In this document: in pieces, positions 57,339 to 64,000 of the stretch
Position numbering within the stretch: the first letter of the stretch is position 1
Layout of the letters: the number at the start of each line of letters is the position of its first letter
The notes under the pieces: model-generated
What the model saw: the letters and a program-made list of their open reading frames with translations, nothing else
What the model was told of the DNA's origin: nothing
The model's database searches: none
Origin: Candidatus Lindowbacteria bacterium RIFCSPLOWO2_12_FULL_62_27
Lineage (GTDB): Bacteria; Lindowbacteria; 2-12-FULL-62-27
NCBI GenBank assembly: GCA_001784175.1
Contig: MFPR01000004.1
Coordinates: forward strand, 310,001 to 374,000
Length of the DNA: 64,000 nucleotides
Direction: 5' to 3'
Made by a program: the position numbers and the translations under genes

Positions 57339-58951
57339 ACGCGGCCGCTTTTTCGGGTCGGACGCTTTTTCCTGGACCGGTAGAGCTTGTGTTCGATGCC
57401 GTCCAGGATGGCCTGCCAGGAGGCTTCGATGACATTTTCGGAAGCGCCGACGACGTTCCAGGAGGTCCGGCCATCGGTGAATTCGATGAGGACCCGGACG
57501 GTGGCGCCCGTGCCGGCCGCCGCGTCCACCACGCGGACCTTGAAATCGGTGAGGTGGACCTCGCGAAGCTCCGGATAGAATTTTTCAAGCGATTTGCGCA
57601 GGGCCTTGTCCATGGCGTTGACCGGGCCGTTGCCGTCGGCCGCCGAGTGTTCGATCTGGTCGCCCACCCGGACCTTGATCGTCGCCTCGCACCGGACGTC
57701 GCCGTTCTGCTCGCGCTCGTTGATCACGCGAAATCCGATCACCTCAAAAAAAGGCGACAGGCCGTCCAGGTTTTTTTTCAACATGAGTTCCAGGCTCCCG
57801 TCGGCCGCCTCGAATTCGAATCCGGCGCTCTCGAGCGTCTTGACCCGGTCGAGGACCGCTTTCACCGCGGGATCGTCCTTCCCGACCTTGAATCCCATCT
57901 CCCGGGCCTTATGAATGATGTTGCTCTTTCCCGAAAGCTCCGACACCAGGATCCGCCGGTGGTTGCCCACGCGGTCCGGATCGACGTGCTCATACATCCG
58001 CGGGTCCTTGCCGACCGCCGACACGTGGGCGCCGCCCTTGTGCGCGAAGGCCGACGCGCCGACGTAGGGCTGGCGGTGGTTGGGCGTGAGATTCGCGAGT
58101 TCCGCGACGTAATGGGAAATTTCGGACAGCGACGTCAGCCGGTCCTCCTTCACGTTCGTCCGGTATCCCATCTTGAGGACCAGGGCCGGGATGATCGAAC
58201 AGAGATTGGCGTTCCCGCAGCGCTCGCCGATGCCGTTCATCGTTCCCTGCACGTGAACGCAGCCTGCCCGGATCGCCTCCAGGGAATTGGCGACGCCGGT
58301 GTCGGCGTCGTTGTGGGCGTGGATTCCGAGCGGCGTCGAAATTTCCCGCCGGACGGCCTCCGCCACCGACCCCACCTCGTGCGGGAGCCGGCCGCCGTTC
58401 GTCTCGCAGAGCACAATACAGTCCGCGCCGCCGGTCGCGGCGGCCCGCACCGTCGCGAGGGCGTATTCGGGATTGGCGAAGTAGGCGTCGAAGAAATGCT
58501 CGGCGTCGTAAATGACCTCGCGGCCCTTCTGTTTCAGAAACCGGACCGACCCCTCGATCTGCTTCAGATTCTGGTCGAGCGTAATGCGCAGCGCGTCGCG
58601 GACATGAAAGTCCCAGCTCTTGCCGAAAATCGTGACGGCGGGCGTTCCGGCCGCGATCAGCGCCCGAAGGTTCGGGTCATCCGCCGGGCGGTACTTGGGA
58701 TGGGCCGTCGAACCGAACGCCGCGATCCGGGCGCGCTTGATCGGGACGCCGCGGATGAGGCTGAAAAATTCGCGGTCCCGGGGGTTGGACCCCGGATATC
58801 CGCCCTCGATGTAGTCGATCCCGAACTCATCGAGCTTCGCGGCGATCCGCAGCCGGTCCTCAAGCGAAAACGAAATCTTCTCAGCCTGCGCCCCGTCCCG
58901 GAGCGTCGTGTCGTATAGAAGAATCTTGGGACTGGCAAACGCCTGTTTCAT
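57335..58951 (-). CDS. cimA: (R)-citramalate synthase
   Basis: 538 aa. TIM-barrel markers: LYDTTLRDGAQAEKISFS, YIEGGYPGSNPRD, CETNGGRLPHEV, GIHAHNDADTGVAN, VQGTMNGIGERCGN. The C-terminal LeuA allosteric domain is present. The enzyme condenses pyruvate and acetyl-CoA to citramalate, opening the threonine-independent route to isoleucine. It is the first gene of the long run to the HDAC gene. A TATGAT hexamer lies 12 nt before the ATG. An Arg/Lys-rich tail ends in the overlap with valS. Confidence 0.94.
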   Translation of the reverse strand: MKQAFASPKILLYDTTLRDGAQAEKISFSLEDRLRIAAKLDEFGIDYIEGGYPGSNPRDREFFSLIRGVPIKRARIAAFGSTAHPKYRPADDPNLRALIAAGTPAVTIFGKSWDFHVRDALRITLDQNLKQIEGSVRFLKQKGREVIYDAEHFFDAYFANPEYALATVRAAATGGADCIVLCETNGGRLPHEVGSVAEAVRREISTPLGIHAHNDADTGVANSLEAIRAGCVHVQGTMNGIGERCGNANLCSIIPALVLKMGYRTNVKEDRLTSLSEISHYVAELANLTPNHRQPYVGASAFAHKGGAHVSAVGKDPRMYEHVDPDRVGNHRRILVSELSGKSNIIHKAREMGFKVGKDDPAVKAVLDRVKTLESAGFEFEAADGSLELMLKKNLDGLSPFFEVIGFRVINEREQNGDVRCEATIKVRVGDQIEHSAADGNGPVNAMDKALRKSLEKFYPELREVHLTDFKVRVVDAAAGTGATVRVLIEFTDGRTSWNVVGASENVIEASWQAILDGIEHKLYRSRKKRPTRKSGRV

Positions 58952-59008
58952 GGGGGGCAGACTATCATACCGGCCGGCGGAAAGTCAGCAGGTGGAGACG
59001 GGCGCAGA

Positions 59009-59045
59009 CCCTCTTTCATCCCCCTTGCAAAGGGGGGAAAGAGGG
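59009..59045. repeat. Perfect-stem hairpin repeat upstream of cimA
   Basis: CCCTCTTTC pairs with GAAAGAGGG, and inside it CCCCCTT pairs with AAGGGGG. Similar GC-rich palindromes are scattered between genes in many bacteria. It may end transcripts or be a REP-type unit. Confidence 0.6.
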
Positions 59046-59187
59046 GGGTGACCCGTTTTGATCGACCGGTTACCGCAGGTGGAATTCGGTCGGTCAACAG
59101 CGGAGAACATAGGCCACGAATAAAACCTTTACCGTATGGTGGATATTTGTGACATTCGAACCCATTCGTGTTATATCTTTTCCGCCT

Positions 59188-59349
59188 TCTACCGACTTTC
59201 AATTACCCACATTCCCCCTCTCCCGCCTCTGGCGGGAGAGGGTCGGGGTGAGGGTGGCCGCACGGCGCGTCGATACCCCCCTCACCCCTACCCTCTCCCC
59301 CCGCTTCGCGTGGGGAGAGGGGGTTTGTGGGTAATTGAAAGTTCTACCG
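59188..59349. mobile_element. MITE-like inverted-repeat element with 7-bp target duplication
   Basis: A 148-bp element (59195-59342) is bounded by perfect 16-bp terminal inverted repeats, ACTTTCAATTACCCAC and its complement. Direct repeats TCTACCG lie directly outside both ends. The interior is also self-complementary (GGGGTGAGGG with CCCTCACCCC, plus two local hairpins rich in CTCTCCC). The interior resembles CCCTCTCCC-type dispersed palindromes common in bacteria. It has no coding capacity. It lies 35 nt before the structured RNA of the Cas9-like locus. Confidence 0.7.
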
Positions 59350-59384
59350 ACCGCTCACACGCAGGTGAAAAAAACAGGTGACAC

Positions 59385-59592
59385 CGCCGGTTGCATGATT
59401 TATGATGCGGCTTCAAGGGTGAAAGAAGCCCAGACGCCGCCCAACAAGCGGCGTCATGTACGGCCCCGACTAGTCCTCGCCGTGCGTAACCACAGCGCCG
59501 GAGAATAGGTGTGGTCGGGCCCGCAGGCGGGTGTCGGCAACCCGCAAAGGGCAAGGGAGCGGCGCGCCGATAAGCCGAACGGAAGCGCCGCA
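59385..59592 (+). ncRNA. Candidate structured guide RNA (omega-RNA/HEARO-like) of the Cas9-like nuclease
   Basis: A gene-free stretch ending 10 nt before the nuclease ATG holds a chain of hairpins. They are GGCTTC/GAAGCC (59409-59430), GACGCCGC/GCGGCGTC with loop CCAACAA (59433-59455), a long arm closed by GGCCCCGAC and GTCGGGCC (59462-59521) with inner CACA/TGTG, GCGGGT/ACCCGC (59527-59545), and GCGGCGC/GCGCCGC (59559-59591). A structured RNA immediately 5' of a RuvC-HNH gene is the arrangement of IscB omega-RNAs, which carry the guide at their 5' end. Family membership is inferred from position and folding only; no sequence match was tested. Confidence 0.65.
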
Positions 59593-59602
59593 AATTGCAC
59601 TT

Positions 59603-62600
59603 ATGGCTACAGAATTGGAACAACGATTGAATGAGTTTTTGGATTCTCTCCGCCTCGGAATAGATTTCGGCGAAGATTATGGCGGCATTGCATTGGTGCA
59701 GGCCAATCGCGTCCTTCACGCCGAAACGTTCGTCGATTTTCATCAGGCGACACTGAAGGATCGACGGAGAAATCGCCGGGGTCGCCGCACCCGACATGCC
59801 AGGAAAATGCGCCTCGCGCGCCTTCGATCATGGATCCTACGCCAAAAACTTCCGGGTGGACAACGCCTCCCGGACCCGTACGGCGTCATGCATTGGCCTT
59901 TCAAAACGAAAAAGGGGCATACGATAAAAACAGGTCTTGCCTCGCGTCAGGACGGCAAGCGGACCATTATCCAGAAATGTAAGATCGGAACTGCCACGCC
60001 CGAGGAGTTTGTATGCTCTCTGACGCTTCTTTTTCAAAAACGCGGATTTGTGTGGGAGGGAAGCGATTTATGCGAACTGAGCGACCAAGAGCTCGCCGAA
60101 GAACTCATGACTGTTCGAATTACCGAAGCAGTCGCCGCGGCGATAAAAGAGGAAATTGAACGCAGAAAAAAAGAGCCGGAAGATAATAAAGAAGGGGAAA
60201 TCGAGAATCTGGAAACGGTGCTTTGCGATGCCGTCAAACGCGCGCGATCGCCACGAACTCCCGAACACCGGAGTATCGTCGAATCGGATCTCAAGGATAT
60301 CGTCGACGGGTGGACGCGCAAAAATTGTCCGCAGATGACGGACATGTGGAAAAAAGAATTATCATGTCTGTTGAACAAGCATGTTCGGCCGGCCAGATTT
60401 GAAAACCGCATTGTCGCCGGATGCTCGTGGTGCGGAAAAATGGTACCACGCAAATCCAAGGTTCGGGAGCTTGCATACAAAGTCGTCGTCAAAAATATTC
60501 GCGTTGAAGATTTCACCTCCCGCCAACCTCTCACTGCGCAGGAGGCCGAATATTTTTCTCAACTGTGGGTCGATAAAGAGGCGAAGCCGCCAGCGCGGAC
60601 GGCGATCGAGAATAAACTCAAAAAACTGAAAGCTAGTCCGAAAATGGCCAACCAATTGTACGAATTGCTTGCGCCATCCGAACCCAAGGGCCATACGAAC
60701 CTCTGTCAACAACATCTCGAGATGGCCGCACGCGGCGCGTTTATGTGCAACAGACACCATGCCATCTGTGAGAATAATAATGGCGACCATCAGACAATCG
60801 ATTCCGTCAAAGAAGGCCGCAAACGCGCCGGGCCTCGAAATCCCTGCCGGGAAGATCGTGATCGCCGAATGATTCGACGACTCGAACAAATCCTTTTTGA
60901 AACGCCGGGCAAGCCCGGCAAGCCCAGTCACAGCATACCACGATTGATTACCATAGAATTTCCAAAACCGAATACTGCTCAAACGGCCGGATGCCCCCAC
61001 TGCAAGGAGAAGTTATCGCTCGATGCTCGCGTCAGATGGAAAATGGCGCGTCCGATGAAACTTGAAGCTTCAAATGATTCCACTCCATTTTTTTGCCCCT
61101 CCTGCGCCGCCGGGATCAAAATCACTTTGTACAAAAAAATGCGTATTAAGGAAAAGGAGATTGTGCAAAAATATTCTCCCAAGGATACGGATGTGCTTGT
61201 GAGGAAAACCGCCGCAGGCGGGTTGAAAAAGTTGAAATATGACATGTATCTCAAGGAAACGGACGGAACATGCGTCTATTGCGGAACATCCATTGGGTCA
61301 GGGCAGATTGATCACATCTTTCCGCAGTCTCGAGGAGGGCCCAATATCGATTACAATCTCATCAGCTGTTGTCGGACATGCAATGGAAACCTGAAAAAAA
61401 ATAAAAGTCCGTGGGAGTGGTTCGGGAACATCGACCAACGCTGGAGAGAGTTTGAAGACCGGGTCAAAAAACTGCCGGCACCTCAACGAAAAAAGGCGAT
61501 TTTGCTTTCAAGAGAATCGGCGTATCCGGAGAATCCAACGGCGCTCGCCCGGGTTGGCGCCCGCACAAAAGAGTTTATCGGACGCATTAAGCAAATGCTT
61601 CTGGCCAACGGTGTGAAGGAAAATGAGATCGCAGATAATTACGAAAAAGACAAAATCGTTATCCAGACCATTGACGGCTGGATGACCAGCCGACTTCGCG
61701 GCTGCTGGAGGACTTTCCCGGACGGTACGGCAAATTTTCCACCCAAAAACGATGCCGATAAAAGAAACCACGCCCAAGATGCCGTATTGATTGCCGCTTG
61801 CCCGCCACACACATGGCGAGAAAGGATATTTACGTGGAAACCGGAAAATCCGTATTTTTCGGTATTACAGAAAATCGCGCCGCGTTGGAAAGACCATCAG
61901 GCGACGATGAAAATCTTGGGACGCTATTTTCCCCGATGGCATAATCAGAATTCTGATATTCAATTCGTCCATCAGCATAAAACTCAAAACGGCACCTCCT
62001 ACACAATGAGAGACACGGTCGAAAGCATCGATGTCGGCACCGACAAAAAGGGGGGCAGCATCGAAAGGATTTACTCCAAAAGTTTCCGGGATTTTTTTAG
62101 CCGGACCTTTAAGTCCCTCGGAATCAAGATGGCAATGAATGAAATCCCGAAACTCAAGAGTCAATGGTTGAATGAAAGGCGGGCTGCTTGGATGAAGAAG
62201 AATCCGGCAACGCCTGTGCCGAACCAGCGGGAACGTGCGTGGGAAGCATCATTTCCAAGACGTCTACAATTCGATATGGGCTATGGCGAAGACGTTGCGG
62301 AGGTCAACCCCAAGAATGGCCCGTCGAGATTTGTTCGCGCCCAGCCTGTCAACGATCGGATTGAAGTTTGGACGAACGACGTCAGACAGGCGCAGATTCG
62401 TACTGTGAAGAATCGGATTCTGTTTCGGCACATCCAGGACAATTCACCGCAGGGACGGACTCTTGAAAGAATTTTCCGGAGAAACGACATGATTCAGTTG
62501 GATGCGGTTCAAAAAAGGGGGAGAAAAGGAATAACTGGAAAAAGTTACGAGGCCGGTGAATATATGGTCGTTAAAATCGAGAAAGGCGGAAAATTTACGG

Positions 62601-62734
62601 CCGTTCCGGCGCACAGGGGGAAAGGCAGAGAAAATCAGCGCCAAGTTTCGCAGCGTGAAATCGCCAAACTGTGCGGGGTTTCGCTTTCTCCGAAAAGGCG
62701 GAAGCCATCCCGCTCAACGAGCGAAAGCGGTTGA
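59603..62734 (+). CDS. Cas9-like RuvC/HNH RNA-guided nuclease, stand-alone
   Basis: 1043 aa from ATG 59603 (24 more codons are open upstream but run into the RNA). RuvC-I LGIDFGED with Asp21; Arg-rich bridge helix 50-79; about 370 residues in the place of Cas9 REC lobes, with CSWC near 290; RuvC-II LITIEFPKP with Glu452; a four-Cys zinc ribbon (CPHC, CPSC); HNH with CVYCG, IDHIFPQSRGG (His571), Asn585 and CRTCNGN; RuvC-III NHAQDAVLI with His723 and Asp726; and a C-terminal 310 residues with FRRNDMIQL and GEYMVVKIE like the Cas9 WED/PI part. All catalytic residues are intact. Only 16 residues precede RuvC-I, too few for an IscB PLMP domain. No cas genes or array are present. GC content is lower than in flanking genes. 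Confidence 0.9.
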   Translation: MATELEQRLNEFLDSLRLGIDFGEDYGGIALVQANRVLHAETFVDFHQATLKDRRRNRRGRRTRHARKMRLARLRSWILRQKLPGGQRLPDPYGVMHWPFKTKKGHTIKTGLASRQDGKRTIIQKCKIGTATPEEFVCSLTLLFQKRGFVWEGSDLCELSDQELAEELMTVRITEAVAAAIKEEIERRKKEPEDNKEGEIENLETVLCDAVKRARSPRTPEHRSIVESDLKDIVDGWTRKNCPQMTDMWKKELSCLLNKHVRPARFENRIVAGCSWCGKMVPRKSKVRELAYKVVVKNIRVEDFTSRQPLTAQEAEYFSQLWVDKEAKPPARTAIENKLKKLKASPKMANQLYELLAPSEPKGHTNLCQQHLEMAARGAFMCNRHHAICENNNGDHQTIDSVKEGRKRAGPRNPCREDRDRRMIRRLEQILFETPGKPGKPSHSIPRLITIEFPKPNTAQTAGCPHCKEKLSLDARVRWKMARPMKLEASNDSTPFFCPSCAAGIKITLYKKMRIKEKEIVQKYSPKDTDVLVRKTAAGGLKKLKYDMYLKETDGTCVYCGTSIGSGQIDHIFPQSRGGPNIDYNLISCCRTCNGNLKKNKSPWEWFGNIDQRWREFEDRVKKLPAPQRKKAILLSRESAYPENPTALARVGARTKEFIGRIKQMLLANGVKENEIADNYEKDKIVIQTIDGWMTSRLRGCWRTFPDGTANFPPKNDADKRNHAQDAVLIAACPPHTWRERIFTWKPENPYFSVLQKIAPRWKDHQATMKILGRYFPRWHNQNSDIQFVHQHKTQNGTSYTMRDTVESIDVGTDKKGGSIERIYSKSFRDFFSRTFKSLGIKMAMNEIPKLKSQWLNERRAAWMKKNPATPVPNQRERAWEASFPRRLQFDMGYGEDVAEVNPKNGPSRFVRAQPVNDRIEVWTNDVRQAQIRTVKNRILFRHIQDNSPQGRTLERIFRRNDMIQLDAVQKRGRKGITGKSYEAGEYMVVKIEKGGKFTAVPAHRGKGRENQRQVSQREIAKLCGVSLSPKRRKPSRSTSESG

Positions 62735-62907
62735 CAAACTTGTTTTTCAACCGTCGGATCCGAACGACGCGCGGCACCCATCAAGTTGACATCCCCGGCG
62801 TCCGTACGGATACTCAATTATCAGTTCAGACATACTCCCCGTCTTCCCATCGGGTCCTTCAGGATAGCCGAGACCAGGATGCCGGGTAGATTCTTTTTGG
62901 AGGTCGG

Positions 62908-63144
62908 ATGCCGACGGTCTTAAGAAAGGGGCCGTATCGTTTTTTCTTTTTTGCCGGTGATCGCGGCGAGCCGCCGCACGTTCACGTTGAGCGTGACAAC
63001 AAGGTCGCCAAGTTTTGGCTGGAACCGGTTCGGTTGTGCGGGAGCGGGGGATTCTCACGGGCTGAAATTCGCCGGATACTCAAGTTGGTGTTCGCTTATG
63101 CGAGTGAATTGAAGGAGGCGTGGCATGCGTACTTCAACGGTTAG
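62908..63144 (+). CDS. DUF4160 protein
   Basis: 78 aa with GGAGG 6 nt upstream. It shows the DUF4160 pattern: GPYRFFFFAGDRGEPPHVHVER near the front and AEIRRILKLVFAYASELKEAWHAYF at the end. DUF4160 genes are commonly paired with DUF2442 genes, as here, and the pair is suspected to be a toxin-antitoxin-like module; function is unproven. It overlaps the next gene by 20 nt. The 173 nt before it, after the Cas9-like gene, hold no gene. Confidence 0.88.
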   Translation: MPTVLRKGPYRFFFFAGDRGEPPHVHVERDNKVAKFWLEPVRLCGSGGFSRAEIRRILKLVFAYASELKEAWHAYFNG

Positions 63145-63454
63145 GACGGAAACGCCGCTTGCGGAAGACGTGACGCTGACGGCCGACACGATCCATGTCG
63201 ATTTGAGCGACGGCAGAACCATCTCCGCGCCGCTGGCGTGGTTTCCGAGGCTTCTAAACGCGTCGCAAAAGGAAAGAGACAACTGGCGGCTGATCGGCAA
63301 GGGACAGGGCCTGCATTGGGAAGACATCGACGAGGATATCAGCGTTGGGAATCTCCTGATGGGTCAGGCATCCGGCGAAAGTCAGCAGTCTTTCGAGAAG
63401 TGGCTCTCGGCAAGGAAACCCCGCCGTTCAACCTCACACGGACAGCGACGCTGA
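63125..63454 (+). CDS. DUF2442 protein
   Basis: 109 aa with AAGGAGG 6 nt upstream, inside the end of the DUF4160 gene. Family features are VTLTADTIHVDLSDGRTISAPL, WFPRLLNASQKERDNWRLI and GLHWEDIDEDISVGNLLMG. Partner of the DUF4160 protein; members of DUF2442 resemble small DNA-binding proteins. The C-terminal 25 residues are basic and probably disordered. Confidence 0.88.
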   Translation: MRTSTVRTETPLAEDVTLTADTIHVDLSDGRTISAPLAWFPRLLNASQKERDNWRLIGKGQGLHWEDIDEDISVGNLLMGQASGESQQSFEKWLSARKPRRSTSHGQRR

Positions 63455-63473
63455 ATACAAAAAAGTGAATATC

Positions 63474-63502
63474 TTGAAATCCCGTCAACCGGACGGTAAA
63501 CT
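63474..63502 (+). promoter_or_regulatory. Promoter before the small winged-helix gene
   Basis: TTGAAA, 17-nt spacer, TAAACT, followed by a leader of about 40 nt with GGAGG 7 nt before the ATG at 63550. Confidence 0.55.
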
Positions 63503-63549
63503 CGAGTCGTGAAAAGAAAACGATTCCGCTCGACATCGGAGGTGGCCGT

Positions 63550-63834
63550 ATGAAAAAGGAAATGACGGTTGAAATTCCGTTCGGGGACGAAGGATATTCC
63601 GTTTTGAGCCACTTGAGAAATCTTTTCGTCCATCCGCTGGGCGAAGGCATGCCTCATAACGACCTTTCACTTTCCACAACTACCGGCATTCGAATTCCGC
63701 GGCTACGGAAGATTCTGGCAGTGTTTGAAAAAAGTGGATTTGTCAGTATCGAGCGGTCAGGGAACTACCGATGGTTTATATGGATTGAGGGGGAGGGCCT
63801 TCAAGTGTGTGAGAAAATGATGAAGGCGGGATAG
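63550..63834 (+). CDS. Small winged-helix DNA-binding protein
   Basis: 94 aa. The helix-turn-helix pattern is seen in DLSLSTTTGIRIPRLRKILAVF, followed by a two-strand wing (GFVSIERSGNYRWFIWIEGEG). The MTVEIPFGDEGYSVLSHLRN front resembles the N-terminal winged helix of Mrr-like restriction proteins. It lies just upstream of a truncated possible effector gene, so it may be its regulator. It has its own promoter. Confidence 0.7.
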   Translation: MKKEMTVEIPFGDEGYSVLSHLRNLFVHPLGEGMPHNDLSLSTTTGIRIPRLRKILAVFEKSGFVSIERSGNYRWFIWIEGEGLQVCEKMMKAG

Positions 63835-63845
63835 GCGGAACGAAG

Positions 63846-64000
63846 TTGGTAAAGACTGTTTTTATCGCGCACGACTATTATGAAATAGGGGGCCGAAAAA
63901 GGAAGTACCGGCGTCTTATATCAACAGCCCTCAAACATACCGGCTTTCGTCCCACCTATGCCGATCACGCCATCCAAAACGTTTCAATATTGAAGGAAAT
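63846..64000 (+). CDS. Truncated gene, possible TIR-like or related effector (N-terminus only)
   Basis: 51 codons from TTG 63846 with GGCGG about 6 nt upstream; it runs off the window. The start VKTVFIAHDYYEIGGRKRKY, then RRLISTALKHTGFRPTYADH, has the strand-loop-helix-strand order of TIR-like nucleotide-binding domains. This is a weak resemblance and the rest is needed for any assignment. Confidence 0.5.
   Translation, partial: MVKTVFIAHDYYEIGGRKRKYRRLISTALKHTGFRPTYADHAIQNVSILKE

Noticed and set aside
56467-57588. 373-aa open frame overlapping valS and cimA
   Set aside because: Composition is Arg/Gly/Ala/Pro-rich and it has no domain; valS and cimA explain the DNA.
59136-59381. Short open frame across the inverted-repeat element
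   Set aside because: It is low complexity and made by the palindrome itself; there is no ribosome site.
62735-62907. Terminal inverted repeats marking a transposon end after the Cas9-like gene
   Set aside because: No match to sequence upstream of 59385 was seen. TTGACA-like hexamers in this gap lack a good -10 box.
59000-64000. CRISPR array or tracrRNA near the Cas9-like gene
   Set aside because: No repeat-spacer pattern and no direct repeats of 24-40 bp were found on reading the region. The hairpin RNA lacks any array repeat to pair with.

Overview
The window is GC-rich, densely coded DNA from a Gram-negative (diderm) bacterium. It has a complete general secretory (type II) gspC-gspN set, a lipoprotein with a lipobox, a YdbH-like envelope protein and a periplasmic amidase. 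Genes mostly overlap by 1-20 nt (ATGA/GTGA couplings). Nothing seen fixes the phylum; the gene content resembles uncultivated deltaproteobacteria-like or similar environmental lineages known mainly from metagenomes (inference).

Layout. 1-5.3 kb (minus strand): an operon of a CxxC-less double thioredoxin, the AAA+ ATPase RarA, a CHAD protein, two thymidylate-kinase paralogues (one with a Walker A Lys to Arg change), a small helical protein and a polyphosphate kinase 2 cut by the window edge. 5.3-6.6 kb: an AT-richer RlmL-like rRNA methyltransferase. 6.6-15.2 kb: an AddB/AddA helicase-nuclease pair, an N-acetylmuramoyl-L-alanine amidase overlapping addA tail to tail, a SWIB protein and the initiator tRNA. 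15.3-20 kb: a 5'-nucleotidase, a membrane protein, a P-loop protein and an AphA-like HAD phosphatase. 20-26.6 kb: a type I restriction-modification operon (40-aa leader gene, hsdR, an AlbA_2/Schlafen-like protein, half-size hsdS, hsdM). 26.6-38.3 kb: a NYN-like coiled-coil protein, nadB, an ICMT-like methyltransferase, DUF1318 and YdbH-like proteins, a LacD-type aldolase, a GGDEF protein, a double-receiver regulator and a radical SAM/SPASM enzyme. 38.3-41.8 kb: a large unrecognised protein and a Phd/VapC toxin-antitoxin pair. 41.8-59 kb (minus): one long gene run cimA-valS-rusA-gspC...N-HDAC.

59-64 kb is an accessory region with visibly lower GC. It holds a 148-bp inverted-repeat element, a roughly 200-nt string of hairpins and, directly after it, a Cas9-sized RuvC/HNH nuclease of 1043 aa. 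RuvC-I, an arginine-rich bridge helix, RuvC-II, HNH and RuvC-III are all visible with intact catalytic residues. There is no cas1, cas2, cas4, CRISPR array or repeat/anti-repeat pair anywhere in the window. The arrangement of structured RNA immediately upstream of a RuvC-HNH protein is that of IscB/omega-RNA (HEARO) loci, but the protein lacks the short N-terminal region expected for an IscB PLMP domain and carries a REC-sized insertion and a Cas9-like C-terminus. This is the strongest candidate for an undescribed system. Downstream lie a DUF4160-DUF2442 pair, a small winged-helix protein and a truncated gene that may encode a TIR-like protein.

A second unusual signal is a 68-bp palindromic element found in four full copies, all inside protein-coding genes and all in frame (twice in addA, once each in the amidase gene and gspD), in the manner of the Rickettsia palindromic elements.
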